From: Rhodospirillales bacterium
Lineage (GTDB): Bacteria > Pseudomonadota > Alphaproteobacteria > SMXQ01
DNA length: 64,000 nucleotides
NCBI GenBank assembly: GCA_018666775.1
Contig: JABIXC010000003.1
Coordinates: 124,001-188,000, forward strand
Reading direction: 5' to 3'
Part shown: one piece after another, positions 19,526 to 27,163 of the stretch
Numbering within the stretch: position 1 is the stretch's first letter
Layout: each line of letters opens with the position of its first letter
Notes under the pieces: model-generated
Databases searched by the model: none
Seen by the model: the letters and a program-made list of their open reading frames with translations, nothing else
Told to the model about the DNA's origin: nothing
Position numbers and translations under genes: made by a program

Positions 19526-20357
19526 TAAGGGCCCCCTCAAAACGTAAGCCCGCTTTTGCGTTATCCGGTGTTGTGGTTTCATTGATGGGGTTTCTTGGCA
19601 TCGGGAGCGGGGAAAGCTGGATGTGGGATAAAAATTCGCTGGCTTGTTCCAATGCTGCTTGTGGTTCCATGTCTGCACGCATATCAGCGTTATGAACGCC
19701 GGCTTCGGCCAGCATCCACAGGTAATCAACGGGGCGCACCCCAATGATGCCGATGGCCATGTGCACAGATGGGCCGTCATAGGCACAGGCATCGTGATAA
19801 ACGCCACGGGGCAGCACAAAACAATCCCCAGCTTCTACCGTAAAACGGGTTCGTTCCGGGATAACTTCACCGGGTTCAGCAACCAGCCGGGTTTCATTGG
19901 TGGTTAAAGGATTGTCTTGAACCTTGTCATAAATGGCCCATTCCTTGTGGCCGTATAGTTGGGCGACGACAACCGTATGGGGATCGCAATGGGGCGCAAA
20001 CCCTTTTCGTGCGCCGGGGGTGATGTACAGGTTTTGTTGGGCCAGCCAGTCACCGGGAAATTCGGTGTGGGCATCAATAATATTGGCGACGCCCCGGGTC
20101 AGGCCAATATCGTTGACGACCACGGAAACCTGATTGCTCAATATGTCGGCAACCATTCCATTGAACCAGCCGGTATCGGCCCCAATGTTCAAGCCGGGCG
20201 TCAGGTTGTTGCCTTCACGGAAGATGGCAATGCGTTCTTTGAGGTGGCGTTCATCGGCAAGGGTGCAGTTGACCGCATCGGTCATGCAGCCAAGTTCAGC
20301 TGTGCTTAGGTGGAAAACCGCCATATCGGAATCTTTTACAGGCTGGGCTTCACTCAA
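19506..20357 (-). CDS. JmjC/cupin-type Fe(II) oxygenase-like protein (III)
   Basis: A 283-residue protein with a double-stranded beta-helix core. GFAPHCDPHTVVVAQLYGHKEW supplies H123 and D125, and VLPRGVYHDA supplies H188, the JmjC/Cupin_4 iron-binding triad seen in ribosomal oxygenases such as RoxA. It lies first in a three-gene run of oxygenases with overlapping or tight junctions. The substrate is unknown; the family hydroxylates proteins, but other JmjC members act on small molecules. Confidence 0.75.
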   Translation of the reverse strand: MSEAQPVKDSDMAVFHLSTAELGCMTDAVNCTLADERHLKERIAIFREGNNLTPGLNIGADTGWFNGMVADILSNQVSVVVNDIGLTRGVANIIDAHTEFPGDWLAQQNLYITPGARKGFAPHCDPHTVVVAQLYGHKEWAIYDKVQDNPLTTNETRLVAEPGEVIPERTRFTVEAGDCFVLPRGVYHDACAYDGPSVHMAIGIIGVRPVDYLWMLAEAGVHNADMRADMEPQAALEQASEFLSHIQLSPLPMPRNPINETTTPDNAKAGLRFEGALNAVSGS

Positions 20358-20476
20358 GGTGGGCCTCCTGGGGTTGGCCGTTACGTCTCCACCCTCTACA
20401 GATAATCCCTGCCCCCATCGGGGTCAATAACCGGGGTCTATTTTTTTGGGATGATTTTTAATGAAACCGGGCGTTC

Positions 20477-21106
20477 TTATTGCGCGAGGGCACCGATTCC
20501 TGCAATCCCGCACGCATCTGCACCTTTAAGGCGCCGCGCAGTATTGGCATCAATTCCGCCTAAGGCATAGACCGGTATGGGACTGGCTTGGGCCAGCGCT
20601 GAAAACTTTAAGGAACCAAGGGTCCGCGCACCCGGATGGCTTTTGGTTTTAAAGACCGGGGATAAAAGCGCTATATCAGCACCGGCGCGCGAAGCCGCAA
20701 TCAGGGATGCAACATCATGGCACGATGCGGTTATGATCCAACGTTTGCGCGGCCTTATCATCCGGCCACCCTTTTTCATCTGCCATTGTGGAATGTGTTG
20801 CCCATCGGCCTGAAGACGCAGGGCAAATTGGGCTGGGCCTGAAACAATGAAGCGCAAGCCCCGCTGGCGGCACGCATCCCTAATTTTTTGGCCTAATGCA
20901 ACACTGCCCTGATCCAAATTCGTTGCCCCAGGTCGATAAATAACCCCTGCTCCTGCGGGCAAATTTTCCAGAACTGAAATCGGGTTGGGCAGGCGATCAG
21001 GATCGGTCATCAAAATCAGCGGCGCCATGGATCGGGTCCGGGACAAATGTTTGCGCGCCTGAAAATTGAGATGCATCGCAGTCTTTGCTATGGTCATGAT
21101 GGCCAT
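20477..21106 (-). CDS. Thiamine-phosphate synthase/TenI-like protein
   Basis: A 209-residue protein of the ThiE/TenI TIM-barrel superfamily. It has SCHDVASLIAASRAGADIALLSPVFKTKSHPGA (shortened: ALLSPVF-TKSHPG), PVYALGGIDANTARRL and a final GIAGIGALAQ. These are the phosphate-binding features of the family. N-terminal similarity to true ThiE is weak, so it may be TenI-like rather than a thiamine-phosphate synthase; no other thiamine gene is adjacent. Divergent from yggS, with 29 bp between start codons. Confidence 0.7.
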   Translation of the reverse strand: MAIMTIAKTAMHLNFQARKHLSRTRSMAPLILMTDPDRLPNPISVLENLPAGAGVIYRPGATNLDQGSVALGQKIRDACRQRGLRFIVSGPAQFALRLQADGQHIPQWQMKKGGRMIRPRKRWIITASCHDVASLIAASRAGADIALLSPVFKTKSHPGARTLGSLKFSALAQASPIPVYALGGIDANTARRLKGADACGIAGIGALAQ

Positions 21107-21135
21107 TTATATTTTGCCTTGATTGGATTTGCCTC

Positions 21136-21855
21136 ATGAAAACCAGTGACGTGCCAAATGCGGAAATAACGACCGCTGAAGAAATTTCTGAAAATCTGCA
21201 TAAGGTTCGTGCCCGCATTGATGAAGCTGCCCGCGCCGCTGGGCGCAAGAGCGAAGATATCACCCTTGTTGCTGTCAGCAAGGGCCATGATGAAGCCGCC
21301 ATTCGTGCAGCGCTAGACGCAGGCCAAAGGGTGTTTGGCGAAAACCGGGTCCAAGAGGCCCAAGCCAAGTGGCCGACACTTAAAGCAACCTATTGCGATG
21401 CGCGGGTGCACTTGATCGGGCCGTTGCAAACTAACAAGACAGCCGATGCGCTCGAATTGTTCAATTGCATTGAAACCGTTGATCGCGCACGCCTTGGGTC
21501 AAAAATTCGCCTTGAACTGGATCGTTCAGGAAAACCGTCCCCCGATTTTTTACTGCAGGTTAATACGGGGGAAGAACCGCAAAAAGCGGGCGTCGCGCCC
21601 GGGGATGTGGATGCCATGGTTAAGGCCATGACAGATGAACATGGCCTAACCCTATCAGGGTTGATGTGCATCCCGCCGGCAACAGAAGAACCGGCAATGC
21701 ACTTTGCCCTGCTTGCAAAACTTGCGGCGCGGAACAACCTTCAAACCCTTTCTATGGGGATGAGCGGTGACTTTGAAACGGCCATTGCTTTTGGGGCAAC
21801 CCATGTTCGGGTTGGGACGGCGATCTTTGGGACGCGTGTTCCTAAATCTGGCTAA
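21136..21855 (+). CDS. YggS-family pyridoxal-phosphate homeostasis protein
   Basis: A 239-residue PLP-binding TIM-barrel protein (PLPBP). The PLP lysine is in LVAVSKGHD, and FGENRVQEAQAKW, HLIGPLQTNK, LLQVNTGEEPQKAG, GLMCIPP and LSMGMSGDFETAIAFGATHVRVG are all hallmarks. It buffers free PLP and affects amino-acid metabolism. Its TAA overlaps the stop codon of the convergent YkuD gene. Confidence 0.93.
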   Translation: MKTSDVPNAEITTAEEISENLHKVRARIDEAARAAGRKSEDITLVAVSKGHDEAAIRAALDAGQRVFGENRVQEAQAKWPTLKATYCDARVHLIGPLQTNKTADALELFNCIETVDRARLGSKIRLELDRSGKPSPDFLLQVNTGEEPQKAGVAPGDVDAMVKAMTDEHGLTLSGLMCIPPATEEPAMHFALLAKLAARNNLQTLSMGMSGDFETAIAFGATHVRVGTAIFGTRVPKSG

Positions 21856-22388
21856 TCAGACTCCGTGATTTCAATGTCATCATTGGGCCCGGTAGCTTCA
21901 ATCAATTCAACCAGCATTTTTTTTTCCAATGCAATGCAGCCTTCCGTTGGCAGAACTTTGGAAGTTAGCGCATCCGTTTTTGAGACATGAATGAAGATCG
22001 CGCTACCTGCATTTTTGATGGGTGGATTGTCGTTATGTCCGATGACGACGACCATGTCGTAAAGGCAATCTTCGCGCCACATTTGTTCAGCGCTGGATGA
22101 AAAAGGAAATTGGATGGCTGTGTTGTAGGCCGGGTCTGATGGGTCGTCACACCAGCCGTCGTTTGGTTTGATGATTTGTGTGTGAAGGCTGGTTTGGGGC
22201 AAGGCCATTCGATCTGATCGATACAAAACTTTGCGCAGGGCGAAAACGCCAATGGGGGTTTGGCCATCGCCCTCTTGTTTGTGTGCGCTAACACCACCGC
22301 GCCCCAGAACACAGGGCACCAGATTGTCGTTCCAGGAAAGGGTGCCAAAATTGGCCCCTTGCCCATGGGGGGTCACGCGAATTCGCAT
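21852..22388 (-). CDS. L,D-transpeptidase family (YkuD) protein
   Basis: A 178-residue protein with the YkuD pattern: DMVVVIGHNDNP, GSAIFIHVS (catalytic His) and the nucleophile region PTEGCIAL (Cys). Such enzymes make 3-3 peptidoglycan crosslinks or attach lipoproteins. No signal peptide is visible: it starts MRIRVTPHGQG, so export is unclear, and a role in the cytoplasm or on another substrate is possible. Lone gene, convergent with yggS. Confidence 0.85.
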   Translation of the reverse strand: MRIRVTPHGQGANFGTLSWNDNLVPCVLGRGGVSAHKQEGDGQTPIGVFALRKVLYRSDRMALPQTSLHTQIIKPNDGWCDDPSDPAYNTAIQFPFSSSAEQMWREDCLYDMVVVIGHNDNPPIKNAGSAIFIHVSKTDALTSKVLPTEGCIALEKKMLVELIEATGPNDDIEITESD

Positions 22389-22428
22389 GTCTAGGTTATA
22401 GCCTTCGGGGTTGCGTTCAGGAAAGCGC

Positions 22429-23415
22429 TTAGCGGCGCAAACCGGTTGAGACCAGGCCGGCTGGAATTCCCGCTGGCGTCCCTAAAGGCGCACCATTAGA
22501 GGTGGCGCCCGTAATTTCACCCCGCAGTTTGGCCCCATCGCCATAAGCAGTGGTTGCCTTGGCCATGACCTGGGCCGTCAGGCCCTTGGGCCCAGAAACC
22601 GGTGCTGTGGGAATCTGCGTATCGCTGCGGGCGGTATTCATCATTTTTACCCAGGCATTGTTGTTGATGTTGCCGCCGGGCCTGAAATAGGGGGAATTGC
22701 CACTTTTCATGGAATGCATCAGTCCGGGATTGGCCGCCAATGCCCGGGCTGGCGGCAGGAAGCTATTTCCCTTGCCAGAGATATTGCCCTTAAGCGTCCC
22801 AATGGAATCCCCCGAAGCTTGTTTTTTGAGGGTGCTGATGAGGTTTTGCATGTGCTGGTCTGTGGCCGCAGGCGAAAGATCCTTCAGGGCCGGTGTTTGA
22901 ATGGCGTGTGGCATCTTGGTTGGAAGTTTTGGCGCGTGTTGAACAAATTGTTGCGGACCAGCAATGACATTGGTTGCGATGTTTGTGCCCGTATCGCGCC
23001 CCTGGCCGGTAATTTCGGCTACATCTGTGCCGCTGTTTTCGGCGATATCTTCGTCTATTTGGCCATTTTCATCGAACAAAGTGGCGATATGCTCATTGAC
23101 ATCCTTGCCGCTGATTTCTTCAACCACCGTATCGACGATAGAGCCGATTAACCCCGGGATGCCGCCAAACAGGCTGCCGCCGGCGGCCTTGGCGGCTGAT
23201 CCAATTTCATCACCCGTGATGGCACGGTACAGGGTGTTGACGAGGGGGATGTGCTGCAAGGGGTTGATGGTGTCCAGAATATCGGCAAAGCCGAATTCCT
23301 TGTCCTGCCATGGCTGAGCACCCTTCGCCTCGGGTTCTTTTCCGGGAACAAGGCCGTTAAGGGCCCCAAGGGCCGGTGGTTGGGTGTTCAGGATTTGGGA
23401 CAAGGGCACACTCAT
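22429..23415 (-). CDS. Conserved protein of unknown function
   Basis: A 328-residue protein I cannot assign. The N-terminal third has a distinctive FGFADILDTINPLQHIPLVN segment followed by a Gly/Ala-rich stretch (GGSLFGGIPGLIGSIVDTVVEEI) that could be an amphipathic or membrane-associated helix. The remainder is low-complexity, rich in Gly, Asn, Pro and Ser, and probably disordered. No signal peptide. I recall similar N-terminal segments in other Rhodospirillales hypothetical proteins, so it is probably real. No functional hint comes from its neighbours. Confidence 0.6.
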   Translation of the reverse strand: MSVPLSQILNTQPPALGALNGLVPGKEPEAKGAQPWQDKEFGFADILDTINPLQHIPLVNTLYRAITGDEIGSAAKAAGGSLFGGIPGLIGSIVDTVVEEISGKDVNEHIATLFDENGQIDEDIAENSGTDVAEITGQGRDTGTNIATNVIAGPQQFVQHAPKLPTKMPHAIQTPALKDLSPAATDQHMQNLISTLKKQASGDSIGTLKGNISGKGNSFLPPARALAANPGLMHSMKSGNSPYFRPGGNINNNAWVKMMNTARSDTQIPTAPVSGPKGLTAQVMAKATTAYGDGAKLRGEITGATSNGAPLGTPAGIPAGLVSTGLRR

Positions 23416-23588
23416 GGTTCAAACGCGTTGTTGCCTTTGAAGTACGCAAGGTTGATGCCAGAAAAAACCCCAATGAATTCAATGCCTAAAAATTTATGCG
23501 CGCCGCAAACCCGGTAGAAAATGCCCCTATTTCGGCGCTTTAGGCAGATTTTTCGCTTGTATGGTGGGAGATCGACAGGGCCCGTGTC

Positions 23589-24758
23589 CTAGAACAGGTG
23601 TCCGCCCCGGGCCTTTTTGGTCTGAAGATAGGCCTCGTTATGGGCATTGGTGGGAAACACGTGGGCGACACGTTTTTTTATTTCGATACCGCAACGGGTT
23701 AGGGCTTCTACTTTTTCCGGGTTGTTGGTCATAAGGGAAACCCGGGTAAAATTCAGGTCACGCAGGATCTCGGCTGCTGGCAGATAGATGCGCTCATCGG
23801 CATCAAACCCCAGCTGTTCATTGGCATCCAGTGTATCGGACCCTTGATCTTGAAGATTATAGGCACGCAGCTTGTTGACCAGCCCGATGCCGCGGCCTTC
23901 CTGGGCCAGATAAATGAGAATCCCCGCCCCTGCCGCAGAAATTTCTTCAATGGCACCGCGTAGTTGGTCGCCACAGTCACATCTGAGGCTGCCCAACAGG
24001 TCGCCGGTAAAACATTCGGAATGCAGCCTTGTCAGAACGCTGTCGCCGGGTTTTGGGTCGCCGATAATAATGGCCAGATGTTCAATGCCGCCATCGGTCG
24101 GGCGATAAGCCACGATGCGGGCATCTTCGGCACCGGCCAACGGCACCCTTGCCTGGCTGACGGGGCGGAGCGACCGCGCAGCGCGCTGATCGTATTCGAC
24201 GATGTTTTGGGCAGCAACGATGAAAAAATCATTGGATTGGGCAAATGTTTTGCCACCATTTTCTGATTCTGAAATGGTTGCGACCAGGGCTGCGGGCAGC
24301 AAACGGGCGAGTTTTGTCAAATGGACCGCGGCTTCTGCACAAAGGCGCACATGTTGGTCCAGTGCATCAATAACGGGTGGCAACCGGAATGAAACGGTTG
24401 CCCCGGGATCAGCGACATCGCGGACTTCTTGTGCGGCAGAGCCATCGCCAAGTCCCAAAAGAACAGGACCGTCATTGGGATGGTCAATTTTAAGGGCACT
24501 GGCGCGTTGGGGGGTTAAGGCCAGGCATCGGTCCCCTTTGGCCAAAACACCCAATTGATCAAGGCTATGGGGTGTTACGGCTTCGGCGGCCTGAACAATC
24601 AGCGCAACATCTTGGGAATCGTTGATGACAACGAATCCACCACGGCGCAGTTCGGCCACAGCCCGGTCTACGGCAACCAGAGGGTCGGTGCCGCTCGGGC
24701 TTGCCGGTGCATTAGCAGTCGCGGGTTGCGATGATGGGGGCTTTTTTTGATCGGTCAT
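23589..24758 (-). CDS. ribA: GTP cyclohydrolase II with degenerate DHBP-synthase-like N-terminal domain
   Basis: A 389-residue protein. The C-terminal half is GTP cyclohydrolase II: RLHSECFTGDLLGSLRCDCGDQL gives the three zinc cysteines, followed by YLAQEGRGIGLVNKLRAY and the nucleophile region. It starts riboflavin synthesis from GTP. The N-terminal half has the outline of the RibB domain, but the acidic DDEDRENEGD active-site motif is replaced by a VINDSQDVALIV stretch, so 3,4-dihydroxybutanone-phosphate synthesis is probably lost and must be encoded elsewhere. No FMN riboswitch-like element is seen upstream. Confidence 0.92.
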   Translation of the reverse strand: MTDQKKPPSSQPATANAPASPSGTDPLVAVDRAVAELRRGGFVVINDSQDVALIVQAAEAVTPHSLDQLGVLAKGDRCLALTPQRASALKIDHPNDGPVLLGLGDGSAAQEVRDVADPGATVSFRLPPVIDALDQHVRLCAEAAVHLTKLARLLPAALVATISESENGGKTFAQSNDFFIVAAQNIVEYDQRAARSLRPVSQARVPLAGAEDARIVAYRPTDGGIEHLAIIIGDPKPGDSVLTRLHSECFTGDLLGSLRCDCGDQLRGAIEEISAAGAGILIYLAQEGRGIGLVNKLRAYNLQDQGSDTLDANEQLGFDADERIYLPAAEILRDLNFTRVSLMTNNPEKVEALTRCGIEIKKRVAHVFPTNAHNEAYLQTKKARGGHLF

Positions 24759-24953
24759 TGATCTGGTGTCTGATAGGCCTTGGCTAGAGATTAAGCTGGC
24801 GGTTAATACGTTAAAACAGTGTGTATCACGGGTCTAAACAAAAGGCGATAGGGGCCACATCTTAGCTGTTTTCCTATCCTTCCACATTGTTTCGGCTATG
24901 ATCGGCACAGTCTAAAGCAGGATTGATACGAATTAGAGAATATAGGGTGAACT

Positions 24954-25637
24954 ATGGCCGGTAAACGCGTTCTTCTTGTCGATGATGACACAGAACTGGT
25001 AAACGCCCTTGCAGAACAGCTCCATCTGCATGAGGAATTTGAGACCACGGTTAAGCACACCGGTGGCGAAGGTCTGGAAGCAGCAAAGAATGATCGCTTT
25101 GATGCCCTGATTTTGGATGTTGGCTTGCCGGATATGGATGGGCGTGATCTTTGCCGTCTGATGCGCCGCCATGGGGTCAAAGCCCCGATTATTATGCTGA
25201 CGGGCCAAGATTCAGAAGCCGACACCATTCTGGGCCTGGATTCCGGCGCCAATGATTATGTCACCAAACCGTTCAAGCTGGCTGTTTTGCTGGCACGTCT
25301 CAGGGCACAATTTCGCCAGCATGAATTCAGCGAAGAAGCCGTGTTTGCCATTGGCCCCTACAGGTTTGAGCCCGCCCGCAAAATTCTGGTTGATGAAAGC
25401 GACAAAAAAATTCGCCTGACCGAAAAAGAAACCGCCATTCTGAAATACCTGTATCGCACGGGCAATCAAGCGGTTAGCCGGGATAAATTACTGGATGAGG
25501 TTTGGGGCTACAACGCGGGCATCACGACCCATACGCTGGAAACCCATATTTACCGGTTGCGGCAAAAAATTGAAATTGATCCATCCAATGCCGAAATTCT
25601 GATCACAGAAAAAGGCGGCTATCGTCTCGGCTCTTAA
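24954..25637 (+). CDS. OmpR-family response regulator, probably CenR-type
   Basis: A 227-residue two-domain regulator. The receiver has the acidic pocket (LLVDDD), phospho-acceptor D55 in LILDVGLPDMDG, MLTGQ and YVTKPF. The C-terminal winged helix (IRLTEKETAILKYLYR, TTHTLETHIYRLRQKI) binds DNA. No sensor kinase is adjacent. The setting next to xthA-lolA-ftsK and the strong receiver conservation suggest the essential alphaproteobacterial envelope regulator CenR, but this assignment is from context and memory. Start ATG 24954 has AGGGTGA upstream. Confidence 0.88.
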   Translation: MAGKRVLLVDDDTELVNALAEQLHLHEEFETTVKHTGGEGLEAAKNDRFDALILDVGLPDMDGRDLCRLMRRHGVKAPIIMLTGQDSEADTILGLDSGANDYVTKPFKLAVLLARLRAQFRQHEFSEEAVFAIGPYRFEPARKILVDESDKKIRLTEKETAILKYLYRTGNQAVSRDKLLDEVWGYNAGITTHTLETHIYRLRQKIEIDPSNAEILITEKGGYRLGS

Positions 25638-25647
25638 CACACGGCAT

Positions 25648-26457
25648 TTATGATTTAAGGGTCACCATGACGGGCACATGGTCCGATGGTCGTGGCCATC
25701 CGCGTACGTCGCGTAGAATTTCTACAGCTTTGACATCTTTGGAAAGTGCTGGGGTAACCCAGATATGATCAAGGCGCCGCCCCTTGTCGGCGGTGTTCCA
25801 ATCTTTTGCCCGGTAACTCCACCAGGAATACAGGATTTTTTCTGGCCCAAAAAACTGACGCACCGCATCAACCCAATCGTGCGAGCCTTGCAATCGATCC
25901 AGCCGTTCCACTTCCACGGGGGTATGGCTGACAACTTTTAAAAGTTGTTTGTGGGACCAGACATCGCTTTCAAGGGGGGCAATGTTTAAATCCCCAACCA
26001 GAACCATTTTGTTCTTGGCACTTGCCTTGGCGGCTTTTCGTTTTGAAAACCAGGCCGTAATTTCATCCAGAAACCGAAGCTTGTGTGCAAATTTTTCATT
26101 TTGATCGGGGTCGGGAATATCCCCGCCGGCGGGAATATAAAAATTGTGAATCTCAATCCCGCCCTTCAGGGTGGCAACGGCGTGGCGGGCATCAGATTTG
26201 TCACACCATTCAGGTGCCTCAGTGCTTTCAAAAGGAATCTTCGACAAAATCGTGACGCCGTTATAGCCCTTCATGCCCGATGCCAGAATATGTTCCCAGC
26301 CCATTGCCTTCAGGGCGTCATAGGGAAAGACTTTATTTTCTGCCTTGGTTTCTTGCAGGCACAAAACATCGGGCTTTGCTGTTTGGGTCAGGCGTTCGAC
26401 AAGGTCGATACGCAGGCGAACAGAATTGATATTCCAGGTGGCAATCTTAAGGGTCAT
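25648..26457 (-). CDS. xthA: Exodeoxyribonuclease III
   Basis: A 269-residue member of the Exo III/AP-endonuclease family. Motifs are WNINSVR, LCLQETKAE (metal-binding Glu), YNGVTILSK, LVGDLNIAP, GRRLDHIWVT and the terminal PSDHVPVMV (catalytic Asp-His). It repairs abasic sites and 3' blocked ends. Convergent with the response regulator, and 30 bp upstream of lolA. Confidence 0.94.
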   Translation of the reverse strand: MTLKIATWNINSVRLRIDLVERLTQTAKPDVLCLQETKAENKVFPYDALKAMGWEHILASGMKGYNGVTILSKIPFESTEAPEWCDKSDARHAVATLKGGIEIHNFYIPAGGDIPDPDQNEKFAHKLRFLDEITAWFSKRKAAKASAKNKMVLVGDLNIAPLESDVWSHKQLLKVVSHTPVEVERLDRLQGSHDWVDAVRQFFGPEKILYSWWSYRAKDWNTADKGRRLDHIWVTPALSKDVKAVEILRDVRGWPRPSDHVPVMVTLKS

Positions 26458-26487
26458 GGGGTGATGTAAATCTCTTATGCGTGGGGT

Positions 26488-27150
26488 TTATTCCGAATCA
26501 GTTTTTGGTGCCCTAAATTCAAATAATTTTGAATTTAGGGGCATACCGAATTCTGGGTCAATCAGGGAAACCCGTGTTTCGCCCCCCTGGGAATCGATGA
26601 CTTGCCATTGCAAAAGCTTCAGGGGATTGTCAGAAAAAAGAAATGTAAGAGAGCCCTGTTCCGGTTCATCGCGGTGTACAATGGAGACGCGAATGACGCC
26701 TTTTTCATGGACGTAGCGGGTTACTTTCACATCACCGGAAAGGCGAATTTTTTTGCGCACCAAAAACCCGGCCAGCGTGTCATCGATGGGTGTGTAGCTG
26801 GGGTGCTCCAGTTCCTTGTCATAGAAGATAAACCATCTGCCGTCGGCAATGATCAGGGCCGGTGATGGGGGCGCGTATTCAATGCGCAATCGACCGGGGC
26901 GTTTCATTGCAATGGTGCCCCGTGTAACAGAGCCATCGGCCCCGGCCTGATAAAATTTTGATTGCATGGTGCGAATGGAATCCAGATAACGCTCGACCTT
27001 TAAAAGCGCCTCATGGTTACGCCCCTGTACCGTCTGTGCGGTTGCTGGCCCGGCCAGCCCTAGTAGGCCCGCGAATAGGGCCAAAAAAATGAGGGGTGTG
27101 AAAAATCGGGTCAGGGTCATGGTTGGGATGCTCGGTTCAAAGGATGGCAT
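26488..27150 (-). CDS. lolA: Outer-membrane lipoprotein carrier protein LolA
   Basis: A 220-residue protein with a signal peptide (hydrophobic LIFLALFAGLLGLAGPATAQ). The LolA pattern follows: LDSIRTMQSKFYQ, GTIAMKRPGRLRIEY, DGRWFIFYDKELEHPSY (shortened) and GQGSLTFLFSD-like sequence. It ferries lipoproteins across the periplasm from LolCDE to LolB. ATG 27150 begins 14 bp after the ftsK stop; the long upstream in-frame extension lies inside ftsK and is not real. Alternative ATG 27120 would shorten the signal peptide's basic end. Confidence 0.88.
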   Translation of the reverse strand: MPSFEPSIPTMTLTRFFTPLIFLALFAGLLGLAGPATAQTVQGRNHEALLKVERYLDSIRTMQSKFYQAGADGSVTRGTIAMKRPGRLRIEYAPPSPALIIADGRWFIFYDKELEHPSYTPIDDTLAGFLVRKKIRLSGDVKVTRYVHEKGVIRVSIVHRDEPEQGSLTFLFSDNPLKLLQWQVIDSQGGETRVSLIDPEFGMPLNSKLFEFRAPKTDSE

Positions 27151-27163
27151 GATCAAGGCGCCT

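Noticed and set aside
24759-24953. FMN riboswitch upstream of ribA
   Set aside because: The conserved RFN-element segments were looked for and not seen in this 195-bp gap.
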